Counted from the stretch's first letter, positions 1-7,488 are shown. The stretch is 8,613 bases of DNA from an uncultured Prevotella sp. (GCA_937901345.1 CALCHM010000070.1:1-8613); one strand, 5' to 3'. A program made the numbers and translations. The notes: generated by a model from the letters alone, not told the origin.

Positions 1-1
1 C

Positions 2-1190
2 TCCTTAAACGGAGCGGTTAGCATTAATTATGCCGAAGGCGTAGGAACCTGTGCCCTGCTTGAAGAGTTTTTCACCCAAAATGGGTGTACTCTTGCAGAA
101 GGTGGAAAGGCAATCAACGTAACGCTTGTTGACAGCATTGACGGTGCCTATGACTACGAACTCCATGGCTACGAAAACGAAGCCTACACATTGGAGATTA
201 CTGCCAATGAAATCAACATCACCGCAGTGACAGGCACTGGCGTAATTCGTGCCGCACAGACGCTCACGCAGTTAGCTGAAGGTTACGAAGGTGCGAAGGC
301 ACTCGAATGCCTCACCATGAAGGACTGGCCCGCATTTAAGTTGCGCGGTTACATGCACGACGTGGGTCGTTCGTTTATCTCTATCGACGAACTCATCAAG
401 CAGGTAGAACTCTTCTCACGCTTTAAGATCAACACCTTCCACTGGCACATGACCGAAAACCAGGCATGGCGCTTTGAGGTGAAGGCTTATCCCGAACTCA
501 CCTCTTCGGCAAGCATGACACGCTTCCCCGGACAGTATTACACGCAGGAAGACTGCAAGCGTTTGCTGGCGGTGGCAAAGAAGCACGGTGTTATTGTGAT
601 TCCCGAAATCGACATGCCCGGTCATAGTGAAGCCTTTGAGCGCGCTATGGGTTTTGGCATGCAGACAGAGGAAGGTAAAACAGTGCTCAAGAAAGTGATT
701 GATGAAGTTGTCGCTGTGTTTGAAGGTGTTCCCTACCTCCACATCGGTGGTGACGAAGTGTCAACAACTGCAGCATACCTCAACGAAATGCTTGCCTATG
801 CGGAAAGCAAGAATGCTAACGTAAAAGGTGGTCTTTGGAATCCCATCAACGGTATCGGTCAGGATGCGCTGAACCACACCTTGGCACAAATGTGGGGTAC
901 ACGCGGTTACTTGGCAACTGGCAAGGCAAACATCGACTGCCGCTATAACTACACGAACCACTTTGACGTATTTGCTGACCTCGTAGGTATCTATAAGAGC
1001 AACATCTACTACCACGCACAGGGTACACCTGAAGTAGCAGGTGCGATTTCAGGTTGTTGGAACGACCGCAAGGTGGCTGACGAGGTCGCTATCATGGCGC
1101 AGAACAACGTTTGGGCAAATGTCATCGCTACTGCAGAACGCACCTGGATGGGTGGCGGTAAGCGCTACATCGACAACATGACCAACACAC
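2..1190 (+). other. GH20 N-terminal and catalytic domains
   Basis: Residues about 1-105 match the alpha/beta GH20b domain that precedes GH20 barrels; its first strands are cut off by the window edge. The barrel begins with the typical LRGYMHDVGRSF (residues 114-125). HWHMTENQAW at 147-156 corresponds to the usual HWHLTDDQ segment, with T-E-N in place of T-D-D. DMPGH is at 204-208. HIGGDEV carries the catalytic Asp251-Glu252 pair, in which Asp orients the substrate acetamido group and Glu is the general acid. MWGTRGY (from 297) and AERTW (Trp382) supply aromatic residues expected in the -1 site. Substrate-assisted catalysis by the Asp-Glu pair is established for the family. The preference for GlcNAc or GalNAc cannot be read from the sequence. 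Confidence 0.93.
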
Positions 1191-4100
1191 CCAATAACTT
1201 GAAGGTGGACGGCGGTCACGGCGGTGTGATGCTCCCCAACTCGGGCGATGAATTCGAAGAATTTAAGAGCTGGGAAACACGCTTCCTCTTCCACAAGGCC
1301 AATTCATTGAAGAATGAACCTATTCCTTATGTGAAGCAGACGAATGTGCGCTGGCGCATTACGGATGCCTTCCCCAATGGTGGTTCAGAAACGGCAACCT
1401 TTGGTCCTGAAGCGGCAGGTGTTACAGCATCAACAGAGTTGCTTCCTGAAACATTCACACACGACGGACAAACATACTACTCTGGCATTGCGACAGGTGC
1501 GGGTATTTACCTTGCACACACTTGGGGCAATAGCATTATCGATGCTTACTACAAGAATCCGCAGTACAACCACACGGCGTATGCTTGGACGTACGTTTAT
1601 TCTCCCGAAGCACAGACCGTAGGTGCCCAGATTGAATTCCAGAACTACAGCCGCTCGGAACAAGACGCTGCCGCTCCTGCTGGTAAGTGGGACCACTTCG
1701 GTTCAAAGATTTGGGTGAACGGCGAGGAAATCGCTGCGCCTACTTGGGACAACACGGGTGTGAGTGTCAGCAGCAAGGAAGTAGAGTTGAAGAACGAGAA
1801 CTTCCCCGGTCGTAAGCCCATTCAGGTTACTTTGAAGCAGGGTTGGAACAAGGTGTTCCTCAAACTCCCCTACTTCAACAAGGGTTACCGCCTGAAGAAG
1901 TGGATGTTTACCTGCGTCTTCACCGACCTCGAAGGTGTCAACGCTGTAGACGGTTTGATTTACTCGCCCAACCAATGCATGGACGAAGCTACAGAAGTCG
2001 TAGCGGCAAAGATCAGCGAAATCAAGCGCGACCGCGGCAACCTCATTGGCACAAGCATTGGTTTGTGGCCCGAAAGCGCTGCAGCGGCACTTGATGCGAA
2101 GGTGAAGGAAGTAGAAGATTCTTATGCCGACACCAATATAACAGCAGAACAGCGTAAGGAACAAGTAACGGCGTTGGAAACAGCGTGGACCGCTTTCGTT
2201 GCCTCGCTCACCGAAGCGAACATGAACCAACCCGTGAGTGGCAACTACTACCGCATGTACACACCGCTCCGTGCGAATCGCTATGCCACAGGTAACGGTG
2301 CAGATGCTGCCATCACTGGTCCTACGGAAGCAACTACTAAGGCTTCTATTTGGAAGTTTGTAAGTCGTGGTGATGGTTCGTATGATATTATCAATGTGGT
2401 GGATGGTACGTATATTGCAACTTCGGGAAGTCCTTTGAAGTGTGTAAGTGCAAGACCGACTTCTGGTTGGTCTATCAAGCCAGCTGAAAATACCGGTAAT
2501 GTGATTGTCGTAAGCGGTACTGCTCAGTTTAACCAACAGAAAGACGGTAACCTCCACCTCCTCAACTGGGGTAGCGGCACCAACACGACTGACGACGGTT
2601 GCGAATACCGCCTCATCGATGTAACCGACCAGATTCCGCCTCAGCCCTTCGTGAAGTTAGAAGGTTTGAGCAGTCAATCCTACCCTTATGCCATTGATGA
2701 AGCTTTGGCGCAAAAAGTGTTTGCCAAGGAAAACCTCACTATCGCAATAGACGTCATGACGCCTGCTTCCATGAGCGGTCGCCAAGCATTGGTGTGCGCT
2801 GCTGACCCTACAAAGGCTGTGACAAGCGCAACTAAAAATAACTCGCCTTACGTTGCATATGGTCTTTACGGAAGCAACCCTGTATATCTACCTTCATCAT
2901 CAGATGGCGACAGATTTACCTATCGTGATTTCGGTTTCACAGGAAACACAAAGTACAAGGTGGTGTATGTGATTGATCGCACCAACAAGAAGTTTGCTGT
3001 CTATGTGGATGGTGCATTGAAGAGTTCTGCTGACTATCCCGTAAGCGGTTACGAACTGCAGTCATTCAGTAACTTTTCCAGCAACGCGAATGCGAAACTT
3101 TACATCGGTGGTGGTGTGGTAAGTACGAATGCACAATATGATAAGTTTGGCGGACAAGTACGCTCCGTACAGTTCTTTGATAGTGCGCTCAGCGCAGGAA
3201 AGGTGGCTGAGTTGGAATATCCCGTGGTGCCCGAGGACGTTATCCTTGACAACGCAGTAACGGCACATGCCAACATGAATATCTACGGTCTTCAGCGCTA
3301 CTTGGGTTTGGTGCAGAGTCCCGATAATTACCTCTGCAACTACCCCTCTAATCCTGCAGACGGTCAAGGTTATCCTGGTTTGCTCGATGGCAATCACAGC
3401 ACGTATTTCCACAGTGGTTATTCGGGTCATAATCCCAGTCCCGAGGGTGTAGCACATTACTTGCAGGCAAACCTCGGCAAGGCGGTGAATAGTTTCCGTT
3501 TCTACACCAGAAAACGTAATGACAACGACCGCCCCACTAAGATTACCATTGAAGGTTCTAACGACGCTACAACATGGACGCTGGTAACTGTTGTTAATAA
3601 TATTCCCACGAATGCCCCCGATTATTATTCCGAGGAAATTTCAAGCGAAACTGCCTACCAGCACTATCGCTTTACGGTAAACACAACGAATACAAACAAA
3701 ACGTTCTTCACGTTCTCAGAGTTCTACATTCTTCCCAGCGTCAGCAAGGTGGTTGAAACCTTTGATGCCGTGCGTGCTTACCGTGCAGGAATTACTGTAG
3801 AAACAGCTACGGCACTCAACAACGCATACGCTTGGAACAAGGGACTCAATGAAGGTTCGCCCATCATAGGTGTGGAGTCGTACATCTATGCCGACACTTA
3901 TAAGGACGGCGAATTTGTTAATCGCTTCTTCTATAATAATAATGGTTCGTTGGCTACGGCAACAGGTTCGCAAAAAGAAGATGCCTACATCTGGATTCCC
4001 GCAATGACCGAAGACGGCAAGTACAACTTCAAGAACAAAGCGGGAAAGTACTTCGCACATAAAGGTATGAGCGACAATGCCCATAACTTTACGGTCGCAA

Positions 4101-6334
4101 CAAGTACTCACCACCATGGTGTGACGCTCCACACGCAAGGCAGTAACTACTTTGTCATTAAGAATGCAGATGGAAGTTTCGACCAGTCTTCAATAACCTA
4201 TGATCAAAAAACTACAAGCTATTGTACCGACTTTGTGTTCGTGCCTATCGATCTTTTTAAGGAAGCAAAGTTGTACATCAAGGCAGAAGTTGAAGGATTG
4301 ACAGAGGATAATCCCAATACGCACTTGGGAAATATCCGTGTAAATGGTGGTGGCAAGAAGTTCTTGACAACTTCTGGTGTCATGCAATACACGTACAATG
4401 ACGCGGCTGTAACAAGCGTGGACTTCGCACGTGCTTATCGTGGTTTTGAATTGCAAGGTTTCTTCTTAGGAGAACAGAACTTAGGCAAGAGCGTAACGCT
4501 CACAGAAGAACAAAAGACACTTATCACCGAAGCAACTCCTCTCGTGGCTAAGTTTACGACAACTGCCGACGTCACGCTCTTCTACGACGATGATCCCTTC
4601 TCTTACCGCATTCCTGCGATTGCGACAACAAGCACGGGACGCATTATTGCCGTGAGCGACTATCGTTATAGTCTCGATGATATAGGTCGTTACAACTTCG
4701 GCACAGCGAATCCCGGTATCGACCTCGTGATTCGCACAAGCGATGACAATGGTAAGACTTGGAGTGCTACAAAGACTATTGCCAAAGGATCTTGTGTGCG
4801 CGGCACTGACGACTGTGCTTATGGCGACGCAGCGATTGCCGTAGTAGGCGAAAAGGTACTCGTAATGGGTGCTGCAGGTGACGTGATGTTTGGTAACGGT
4901 ACCGCTACAGCACACAACCGCACCGTGCGTATCCTTAGTGCGGACAATGGTGAGACTTGGACAGCACCTCAGGATATTTCTGAAACCTTGTTTATCGGTG
5001 AGGATGCTACCATCAAGAATGGTTACACGGCATTCTTCGGTAGTGGTAAGTTGGCGGTTGATGCAAACTACAACGGCACGGGCAAGGCACGTATCTATGG
5101 CGCAATGCTCATCAAAAAAGAGGGCGTGGGCAATGCCATCTACGTGATTTATACCGACGACCTTGGTCTTACGTGGGATATTCTCGGCGGTAGTCAGAAT
5201 TATATTACAACCAACGACGAACCCAAGGTGGAAATCCTTCCCAGCGGACAAATTTTGTTGAGCGTCCGTCGCGGTGGTGGTCGCCAGTTCAATGTCTTTA
5301 CATACACCGATAAGGCTACGAACGCAGGTAACTGGGACAGCAATGTGAATGGTTGTGGCAACGGCGGTAGCAACACTTGTAACGGTGAACCCTTCGTTGT
5401 TGACGCAGTAAACGCTCAGGGAAATGCTGTTAAGTTACTCTTGCAATCACAGCCCAAGGGTGGTAGCGGACTTTACGACCGTCGCGATGTAACGATATGG
5501 TACAAGGAAATCACTGACGCGAATTACACCTCAGCACAAATTGCTGCTGATTGGACACAGGGCCTTCAGGTGAGCACCCAGCAGAGTGCTTACAGCGCTA
5601 TGGCATTGCAAGATGATGGCAAGATTGCCTTCTTCTTCGAGGAAGCACCTTGCTATGGCGACGACCAAGCAAAGGGTTACTGCATGGTATATGCGCCCCT
5701 CACTATTGAAACCATCACAAAGGGTGCATACAGCACTTTGGACTTTATCACCAGTACCATTGGAGCATACGAAATCGGAACCTTCTACACCAACGTGGCA
5801 ATGACCGTTCCCGAAGGCATCACGGCATACGTTGCGACCCAACTTCCCGAGATGGAAGGAGAAGAAGGCACGATTACAATGACTGCTCTCACCGACGACA
5901 TTGTTCCCGCAAAGACAGGATGCGTGATTCGCGGTGCGAAAGGTGCTTACACGTTCACAAAGGCTGAAACTGCAGGAACCCTCGTTAGCGAAAACCTCTT
6001 GCAAGGCTATGCGGGCACAGCAGAGTTTGTCGAAGTAACGCGTCCTACGGACGGTTCTACCAACTACGTGCTTACCGTAAAGAACGAAACTGCAGGTTTC
6101 TACAAAAAGGAAGCAGGATTTAAGGTGTACAACCACAAGGCGTACTTAAACGTTCCCAGCACAGCGCAGTGCCTTAGCATTCGTTTTGACAACGGAGATG
6201 GCACCACGGACATCGTAAAGATTCCCGCCGCAATACCCAACAAGGAAACCATCGTTTATGACCTGCAAGGACGCCGCGTAACCACACCGAGCAAGGGCGT
6301 TTATATCATTAACGGCCAGAAGCGATTGTTTTAA
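2..6334 (+). CDS. Multidomain GH20 beta-N-acetylhexosaminidase / GH33 sialidase, 5' partial
   Basis: A secreted or surface exo-glycosidase with two catalytic domains in one chain. GH20 enzymes remove terminal beta-GlcNAc/GalNAc and GH33 enzymes remove terminal sialic acid. The reading frame is open to the left edge. The first possible start inside it (TTG at 191) lies within the GH20 N-terminal domain, so the true start and any signal peptide are outside the window. Visible residues are numbered from base 2 and total 2,110. Domain order: GH20b about 1-105, GH20 catalytic about 110-395, beta-sandwich about 438-650, helical linker about 655-740, trefoil-like module about 743-877, LamG-like about 883-1073, F5/8C-CBM32 about 1096-1246, second trefoil-like module about 1286-1418, small beta module about 1420-1505, GH33 about 1527-1903, beta-rich C-terminal region, and sorting-type tail 2083-2110. 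Both active sites look intact. The stop is TAA at 6332-6334, followed by an intrinsic terminator. Mucin or host glycans as substrate is inference. Confidence 0.95.
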   Translation, partial: SLNGAVSINYAEGVGTCALLEEFFTQNGCTLAEGGKAINVTLVDSIDGAYDYELHGYENEAYTLEITANEINITAVTGTGVIRAAQTLTQLAEGYEGAKALECLTMKDWPAFKLRGYMHDVGRSFISIDELIKQVELFSRFKINTFHWHMTENQAWRFEVKAYPELTSSASMTRFPGQYYTQEDCKRLLAVAKKHGVIVIPEIDMPGHSEAFERAMGFGMQTEEGKTVLKKVIDEVVAVFEGVPYLHIGGDEVSTTAAYLNEMLAYAESKNANVKGGLWNPINGIGQDALNHTLAQMWGTRGYLATGKANIDCRYNYTNHFDVFADLVGIYKSNIYYHAQGTPEVAGAISGCWNDRKVADEVAIMAQNNVWANVIATAERTWMGGGKRYIDNMTNTPNNLKVDGGHGGVMLPNSGDEFEEFKSWETRFLFHKANSLKNEPIPYVKQTNVRWRITDAFPNGGSETATFGPEAAGVTASTELLPETFTHDGQTYYSGIATGAGIYLAHTWGNSIIDAYYKNPQYNHTAYAWTYVYSPEAQTVGAQIEFQNYSRSEQDAAAPAGKWDHFGSKIWVNGEEIAAPTWDNTGVSVSSKEVELKNENFPGRKPIQVTLKQGWNKVFLKLPYFNKGYRLKKWMFTCVFTDLEGVNAVDGLIYSPNQCMDEATEVVAAKISEIKRDRGNLIGTSIGLWPESAAAALDAKVKEVEDSYADTNITAEQRKEQVTALETAWTAFVASLTEANMNQPVSGNYYRMYTPLRANRYATGNGADAAITGPTEATTKASIWKFVSRGDGSYDIINVVDGTYIATSGSPLKCVSARPTSGWSIKPAENTGNVIVVSGTAQFNQQKDGNLHLLNWGSGTNTTDDGCEYRLIDVTDQIPPQPFVKLEGLSSQSYPYAIDEALAQKVFAKENLTIAIDVMTPASMSGRQALVCAADPTKAVTSATKNNSPYVAYGLYGSNPVYLPSSSDGDRFTYRDFGFTGNTKYKVVYVIDRTNKKFAVYVDGALKSSADYPVSGYELQSFSNFSSNANAKLYIGGGVVSTNAQYDKFGGQVRSVQFFDSALSAGKVAELEYPVVPEDVILDNAVTAHANMNIYGLQRYLGLVQSPDNYLCNYPSNPADGQGYPGLLDGNHSTYFHSGYSGHNPSPEGVAHYLQANLGKAVNSFRFYTRKRNDNDRPTKITIEGSNDATTWTLVTVVNNIPTNAPDYYSEEISSETAYQHYRFTVNTTNTNKTFFTFSEFYILPSVSKVVETFDAVRAYRAGITVETATALNNAYAWNKGLNEGSPIIGVESYIYADTYKDGEFVNRFFYNNNGSLATATGSQKEDAYIWIPAMTEDGKYNFKNKAGKYFAHKGMSDNAHNFTVATSTHHHGVTLHTQGSNYFVIKNADGSFDQSSITYDQKTTSYCTDFVFVPIDLFKEAKLYIKAEVEGLTEDNPNTHLGNIRVNGGGKKFLTTSGVMQYTYNDAAVTSVDFARAYRGFELQGFFLGEQNLGKSVTLTEEQKTLITEATPLVAKFTTTADVTLFYDDDPFSYRIPAIATTSTGRIIAVSDYRYSLDDIGRYNFGTANPGIDLVIRTSDDNGKTWSATKTIAKGSCVRGTDDCAYGDAAIAVVGEKVLVMGAAGDVMFGNGTATAHNRTVRILSADNGETWTAPQDISETLFIGEDATIKNGYTAFFGSGKLAVDANYNGTGKARIYGAMLIKKEGVGNAIYVIYTDDLGLTWDILGGSQNYITTNDEPKVEILPSGQILLSVRRGGGRQFNVFTYTDKATNAGNWDSNVNGCGNGGSNTCNGEPFVVDAVNAQGNAVKLLLQSQPKGGSGLYDRRDVTIWYKEITDANYTSAQIAADWTQGLQVSTQQSAYSAMALQDDGKIAFFFEEAPCYGDDQAKGYCMVYAPLTIETITKGAYSTLDFITSTIGAYEIGTFYTNVAMTVPEGITAYVATQLPEMEGEEGTITMTALTDDIVPAKTGCVIRGAKGAYTFTKAETAGTLVSENLLQGYAGTAEFVEVTRPTDGSTNYVLTVKNETAGFYKKEAGFKVYNHKAYLNVPSTAQCLSIRFDNGDGTTDIVKIPAAIPNKETIVYDLQGRRVTTPSKGVYIINGQKRLF
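1315..4560 (+). other. Non-catalytic region between the two glycosidase domains
   Basis: About 1,080 residues separate the two enzymes. A beta-sandwich with IWVNGEEI and GWNKVFLKLP (about residues 438-650) is followed by a helical segment rich in Ala, Glu and Lys (about 655-740). A trefoil-like module (about 743-877; GNYYRMYT, ASIWKFV, DGSYDIIN) comes next, then a concanavalin-fold LamG-like domain (about 883-1073; LTIAIDVMTP, FAVYVDGAL, SVQFFDSALS). An F5/8 type C (CBM32-like) domain follows (about 1096-1246) with DGNHSTYFHS at 1129-1138 and a closing FTFSEFYI. A second trefoil-like module (about 1286-1418) resembles the first. The last is a small beta module with YRGFELQGFF and TLTEEQK, directly before GH33. 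The CBM32 and LamG calls rest on visible motifs. A CBM40 identity for the LamG-like part cannot be excluded. The trefoil calls are weaker. Confidence 0.7.
4580..5715 (+). other. GH33 exo-sialidase catalytic domain
   Basis: Six-bladed propeller sialidase domain. SYRIPAI holds the RIP arginine (Arg1536). Asp1559 or Asp1560 in SLDDIG is the probable acid/base. Three good Asp boxes are seen: SDDNGKTW (1580-1587), SADNGETW (1646-1653) and TDDLGLTW (1718-1725). Glu1740 in DEPKVE and Tyr1864 in SAYSAM are the expected Glu-Tyr nucleophile pair. The second and third arginines of the carboxylate-binding triad are probably in SVRRGGGR (1756/1757) and YDRRD (1827/1828). With these residues in place the domain should hydrolyse terminal alpha-sialic acid. 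It could in principle be an intramolecular trans-sialidase, which the sequence alone does not exclude. Confidence 0.93.
5725..6331 (+). other. C-terminal beta-rich region and sorting-type tail
   Basis: After GH33 the protein has about 180 residues of beta-rich sequence (AYEIGTFYTNVAM, VPEGITAYVA, VPAKTGCVIRG, GFYKKEAGFKVYNHKAYL). This type often precedes the tail in large secreted Bacteroidales proteins. The last 28 residues (2083-2110) have the pattern VYDLQGRRV, a Pro/Ser-containing gap, then KGVYIINGQK. That is the pattern of Por-secretion/T9SS C-terminal domains in Prevotella-like organisms. Export through T9SS is inferred. No secretion genes are in the window. Confidence 0.75.
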
Positions 6335-6389
6335 TTGCAATCATCAAGCGTCGCGCAAATCCAAGCGTTGATGCTCGAGAGCATTAAGA

Positions 6390-6426
6390 AACTCCCCATC
6401 CACAGCGCATGTGGCGGGGAGTTTTT
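6390..6426 (+). terminator. Rho-independent terminator of the GH20/GH33 gene
   Basis: It lies 55 bases after the stop codon. The outer stem pairs AACTCCCC (6390-6397) with GGGGAGTT (6416-6423). An inner stem pairs CCACA (6400-6404) with TGTGG (6410-6414) around the loop GCGCA. A run of five T (6422-6426) ends the hairpin. A small dyad just upstream (ATGCTC / GAGCAT, 6371-6384) may add to the structure. Confidence 0.88.
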
Positions 6427-6572
6427 GTGTTGATGGGGCATTCCCAACAGCAATGCTCGATGACATTAGGAATGGAGATTTCGCGACGCAGATGCTCCCG
6501 ATTGGGTAATCTCATCTCACGGATGACGCAAACGTGTGCTCCAATGCAAAGTTGTTGACTCCAGATAAACCT
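6427..6572. other. Intergenic stretch with no gene recognised
   Basis: No ORF with family features is visible. The only structure is a weak dyad GAGATT (6475-6480) / AATCTC (6507-6512), with CCC-GATT-GGG inside it, and a diverged copy of the terminator-proximal ATGCTCGA...ATTA sequence near 6454. A minus-strand open frame crossing here also runs through the terminator and is probably chance. Confidence 0.5.
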
Positions 6573-6773
6573 GCATAGCGCCATCTGATTTCAAAATCAG
6601 AGCACACAGACTTGCAAGACGCCATCTGGTTTCAAAATCGGTCTATGCACTCAGCATAGCGCCATATGATTTACAAATCGGTCTATGCGCTCAGCATAGC
6701 GCCATACGTTTTGCAAATCGCTCTATGCAGTCCTGCATAGCCCTACAAGTTTTCCAAATCAGTCTATGCAGAC
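6573..6773. repeat. Five tandem about 40-bp repeats with internal dyads
   Basis: Units start at 6573, 6614, 6654, 6694 and 6735 and are 40-41 bases long, with no unrelated spacers between them. The shared skeleton is GCATAGCGCCAT, a variable centre around GATTT/AAATC, then CTATGC and a short gap. Each intact unit can fold with GCATAG pairing CTATGC and the central GATTT pairing AAATC. In unit 1 the centre is CTGATTT-CA-AAATCAG. In the alternative phase CTATGC and the next GCATAG form a tight hairpin with a 5-base loop. Unit 1 lacks the closing CTATGC and unit 2 has a changed GCAAGA start, so the array is decaying at its left side. Function unknown. It lies between the 3' ends of convergent genes. 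Confidence 0.85.
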
Positions 6774-6935
6774 TTTCTTGCTTCCTGAATATTCAAATGA
6801 CTGCACATGCATCGTTGTTTTACCATGCCCTTCTGCAAGACAGTCCCCCGTTTCGAACGCCCTTCGAACACGATTCGTAGGGTATTAGATTGCCCTTAGA
6901 AGCGGATGTAAAATAAGTAAATGACACCATGAGGG
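6774..6935. other. Intergenic stretch with no gene recognised
   Basis: No coding or RNA gene is recognised. Two TTCGAA palindromes lie about 10 bases apart near 6853-6869, with no other clear structure. The sequence is ordinary in composition. Confidence 0.45.
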
Positions 6936-7021
6936 GTGAACTGCCCCCATAAGTTAGGAGACGAGCAACTCTGTCGCGGAGGGGGCGTAAAAAATCTGGG
7001 GCAACCCAAGGTCACGCAAAT

Positions 7022-7047
7022 AACTGCTATATTATTGCCTAAAAAAA
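7022..7047. repeat. Copy 1 of a 26-base terminator-linked repeat
   Basis: This matches 7561-7586 at 24 of 26 positions by eye. The shared core is CTATATTATTGCC followed, after one base, by seven A. Both copies sit at the T-run side of a minus-strand terminator whose stems are otherwise unrelated in sequence. Confidence 0.8.
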
Positions 7048-7081
7048 GAGACCGACCCCGTTTTTTCGGAGTGCAGTCTCT
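7041..7081 (-). terminator. Orphan intrinsic terminator, minus strand
   Basis: Read on the minus strand, AGAGAC (7081-7076) pairs with GTCTCT (7052-7047), and CCG with CGG around an A-run loop. A run of T follows (complement of the seven A at 7041-7047). No gene lies immediately upstream on the minus strand: the nearest one ends at 7667 and has its own terminator. It may be a backup terminator, a remnant of a lost gene, or part of a duplicated module. Confidence 0.7.
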
Positions 7082-7145
7082 ATGACATTCGTTCGTATGT
7101 ATGAAATAATTGGTTTCCGGTAAAGTTTTGAGAAGTAACGGCCTA

Positions 7146-7226
7146 AACCAAAGGTAGCTGACCAACGAACTGAACCAATGGTTGCTGACTAACGACCTGA
7201 ACCAACGGTTGCTGACTAACGGCCTG
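7146..7226. repeat. Three 27-bp tandem repeats
   Basis: The units are 7146-7172, 7173-7199 and 7200-7226, with the shared core GGTTGCTGACTAACG. Units 2 and 3 are nearly identical and unit 1 is more diverged. A partial fourth copy (TAACGGCCTA) precedes them at about 7136. Each unit begins with a small dyad AACC-3 bases-GGTT (imperfect in unit 1). The length is a multiple of three, but a forward frame reads TGA in the units and no gene signal is present, so it is taken as non-coding. The last unit runs into the palindromic element that follows. Confidence 0.85.
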
Positions 7227-7416
7227 AAAGGCCAATAAGCACCCAGCCCAGGGCAACGCCCTGGGTCTATGGATGTTTGGACTTGCGCCCTATAAGGGCA
7301 AAAGCAATTATTAGAACCTGAAACTCAATGCTTTTGCCCTTACAGGGCGTATGTCTCAACTGCAACAACACCCAGGGCGTTGCCCTGGGCTAATGGCTTT
7401 ATCCCCTTTTAGGGGA
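7221..7416. repeat. 196-bp symmetric palindromic element of six triloop hairpins
   Basis: Six short perfect hairpins, each with a 3-base loop, lie in mirror order: GGCCT-GAA-AGGCC (7221-7233), CCCAGGGC-AAC-GCCCTGGG (7247-7265), GCCCT-ATA-AGGGC (7287-7299), GCCCT-TAC-AGGGC (7336-7348), CCCAGGGC-GTT-GCCCTGGG (7371-7389) and TCCCCT-TTT-AGGGGA (7402-7416). The hairpin arms also pair at long range. Bases 7245-7266 are the exact reverse complement of 7370-7391 (22 bp). Bases 7286-7306 pair with 7329-7349 with one mismatch over 21 bp, leaving a 22-base central loop. It resembles REP/REPIN- or MITE-type non-autonomous elements. No transposase is present, so mobility is inference. Confidence 0.85.
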
Positions 7417-7488
7417 ATCATCCAAACAGTGGGGCTTATACCATTCAAACATCTTTATATTCATAGAGTTAGAGGCGTTTGCTGGACA

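Noticed and set aside
191..193. TTG as the start codon of the large plus-strand gene
   Set aside because: The frame is open to base 2 and the upstream codons encode the expected GH20b sequence, so the gene starts before the window.
1703..2557. Long antisense ORF inside the large gene
   Set aside because: It is a shadow of the real frame: the plus-strand frame has clear domain motifs while the antisense translation is Cys/Arg/Thr-rich with no family features.
4481..5251. Long antisense ORF across the sialidase domain
   Set aside because: It lies opposite the Asp-box region of GH33 and reflects the codon bias of the sense strand.
6384..6584. Minus-strand ORF of 66 codons
   Set aside because: It crosses the intrinsic terminator of the large gene and enters the 40-bp array; the composition looks non-coding.
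6573..6773. CRISPR array
   Set aside because: The units are contiguous and similar over their whole length, the centres are diverged copies and not unrelated spacers, and no cas gene is present.
6896..7165. Minus-strand ORF of 89 codons as a small gene
   Set aside because: It runs through the orphan terminator and the duplicated repeat module and shows no family features.
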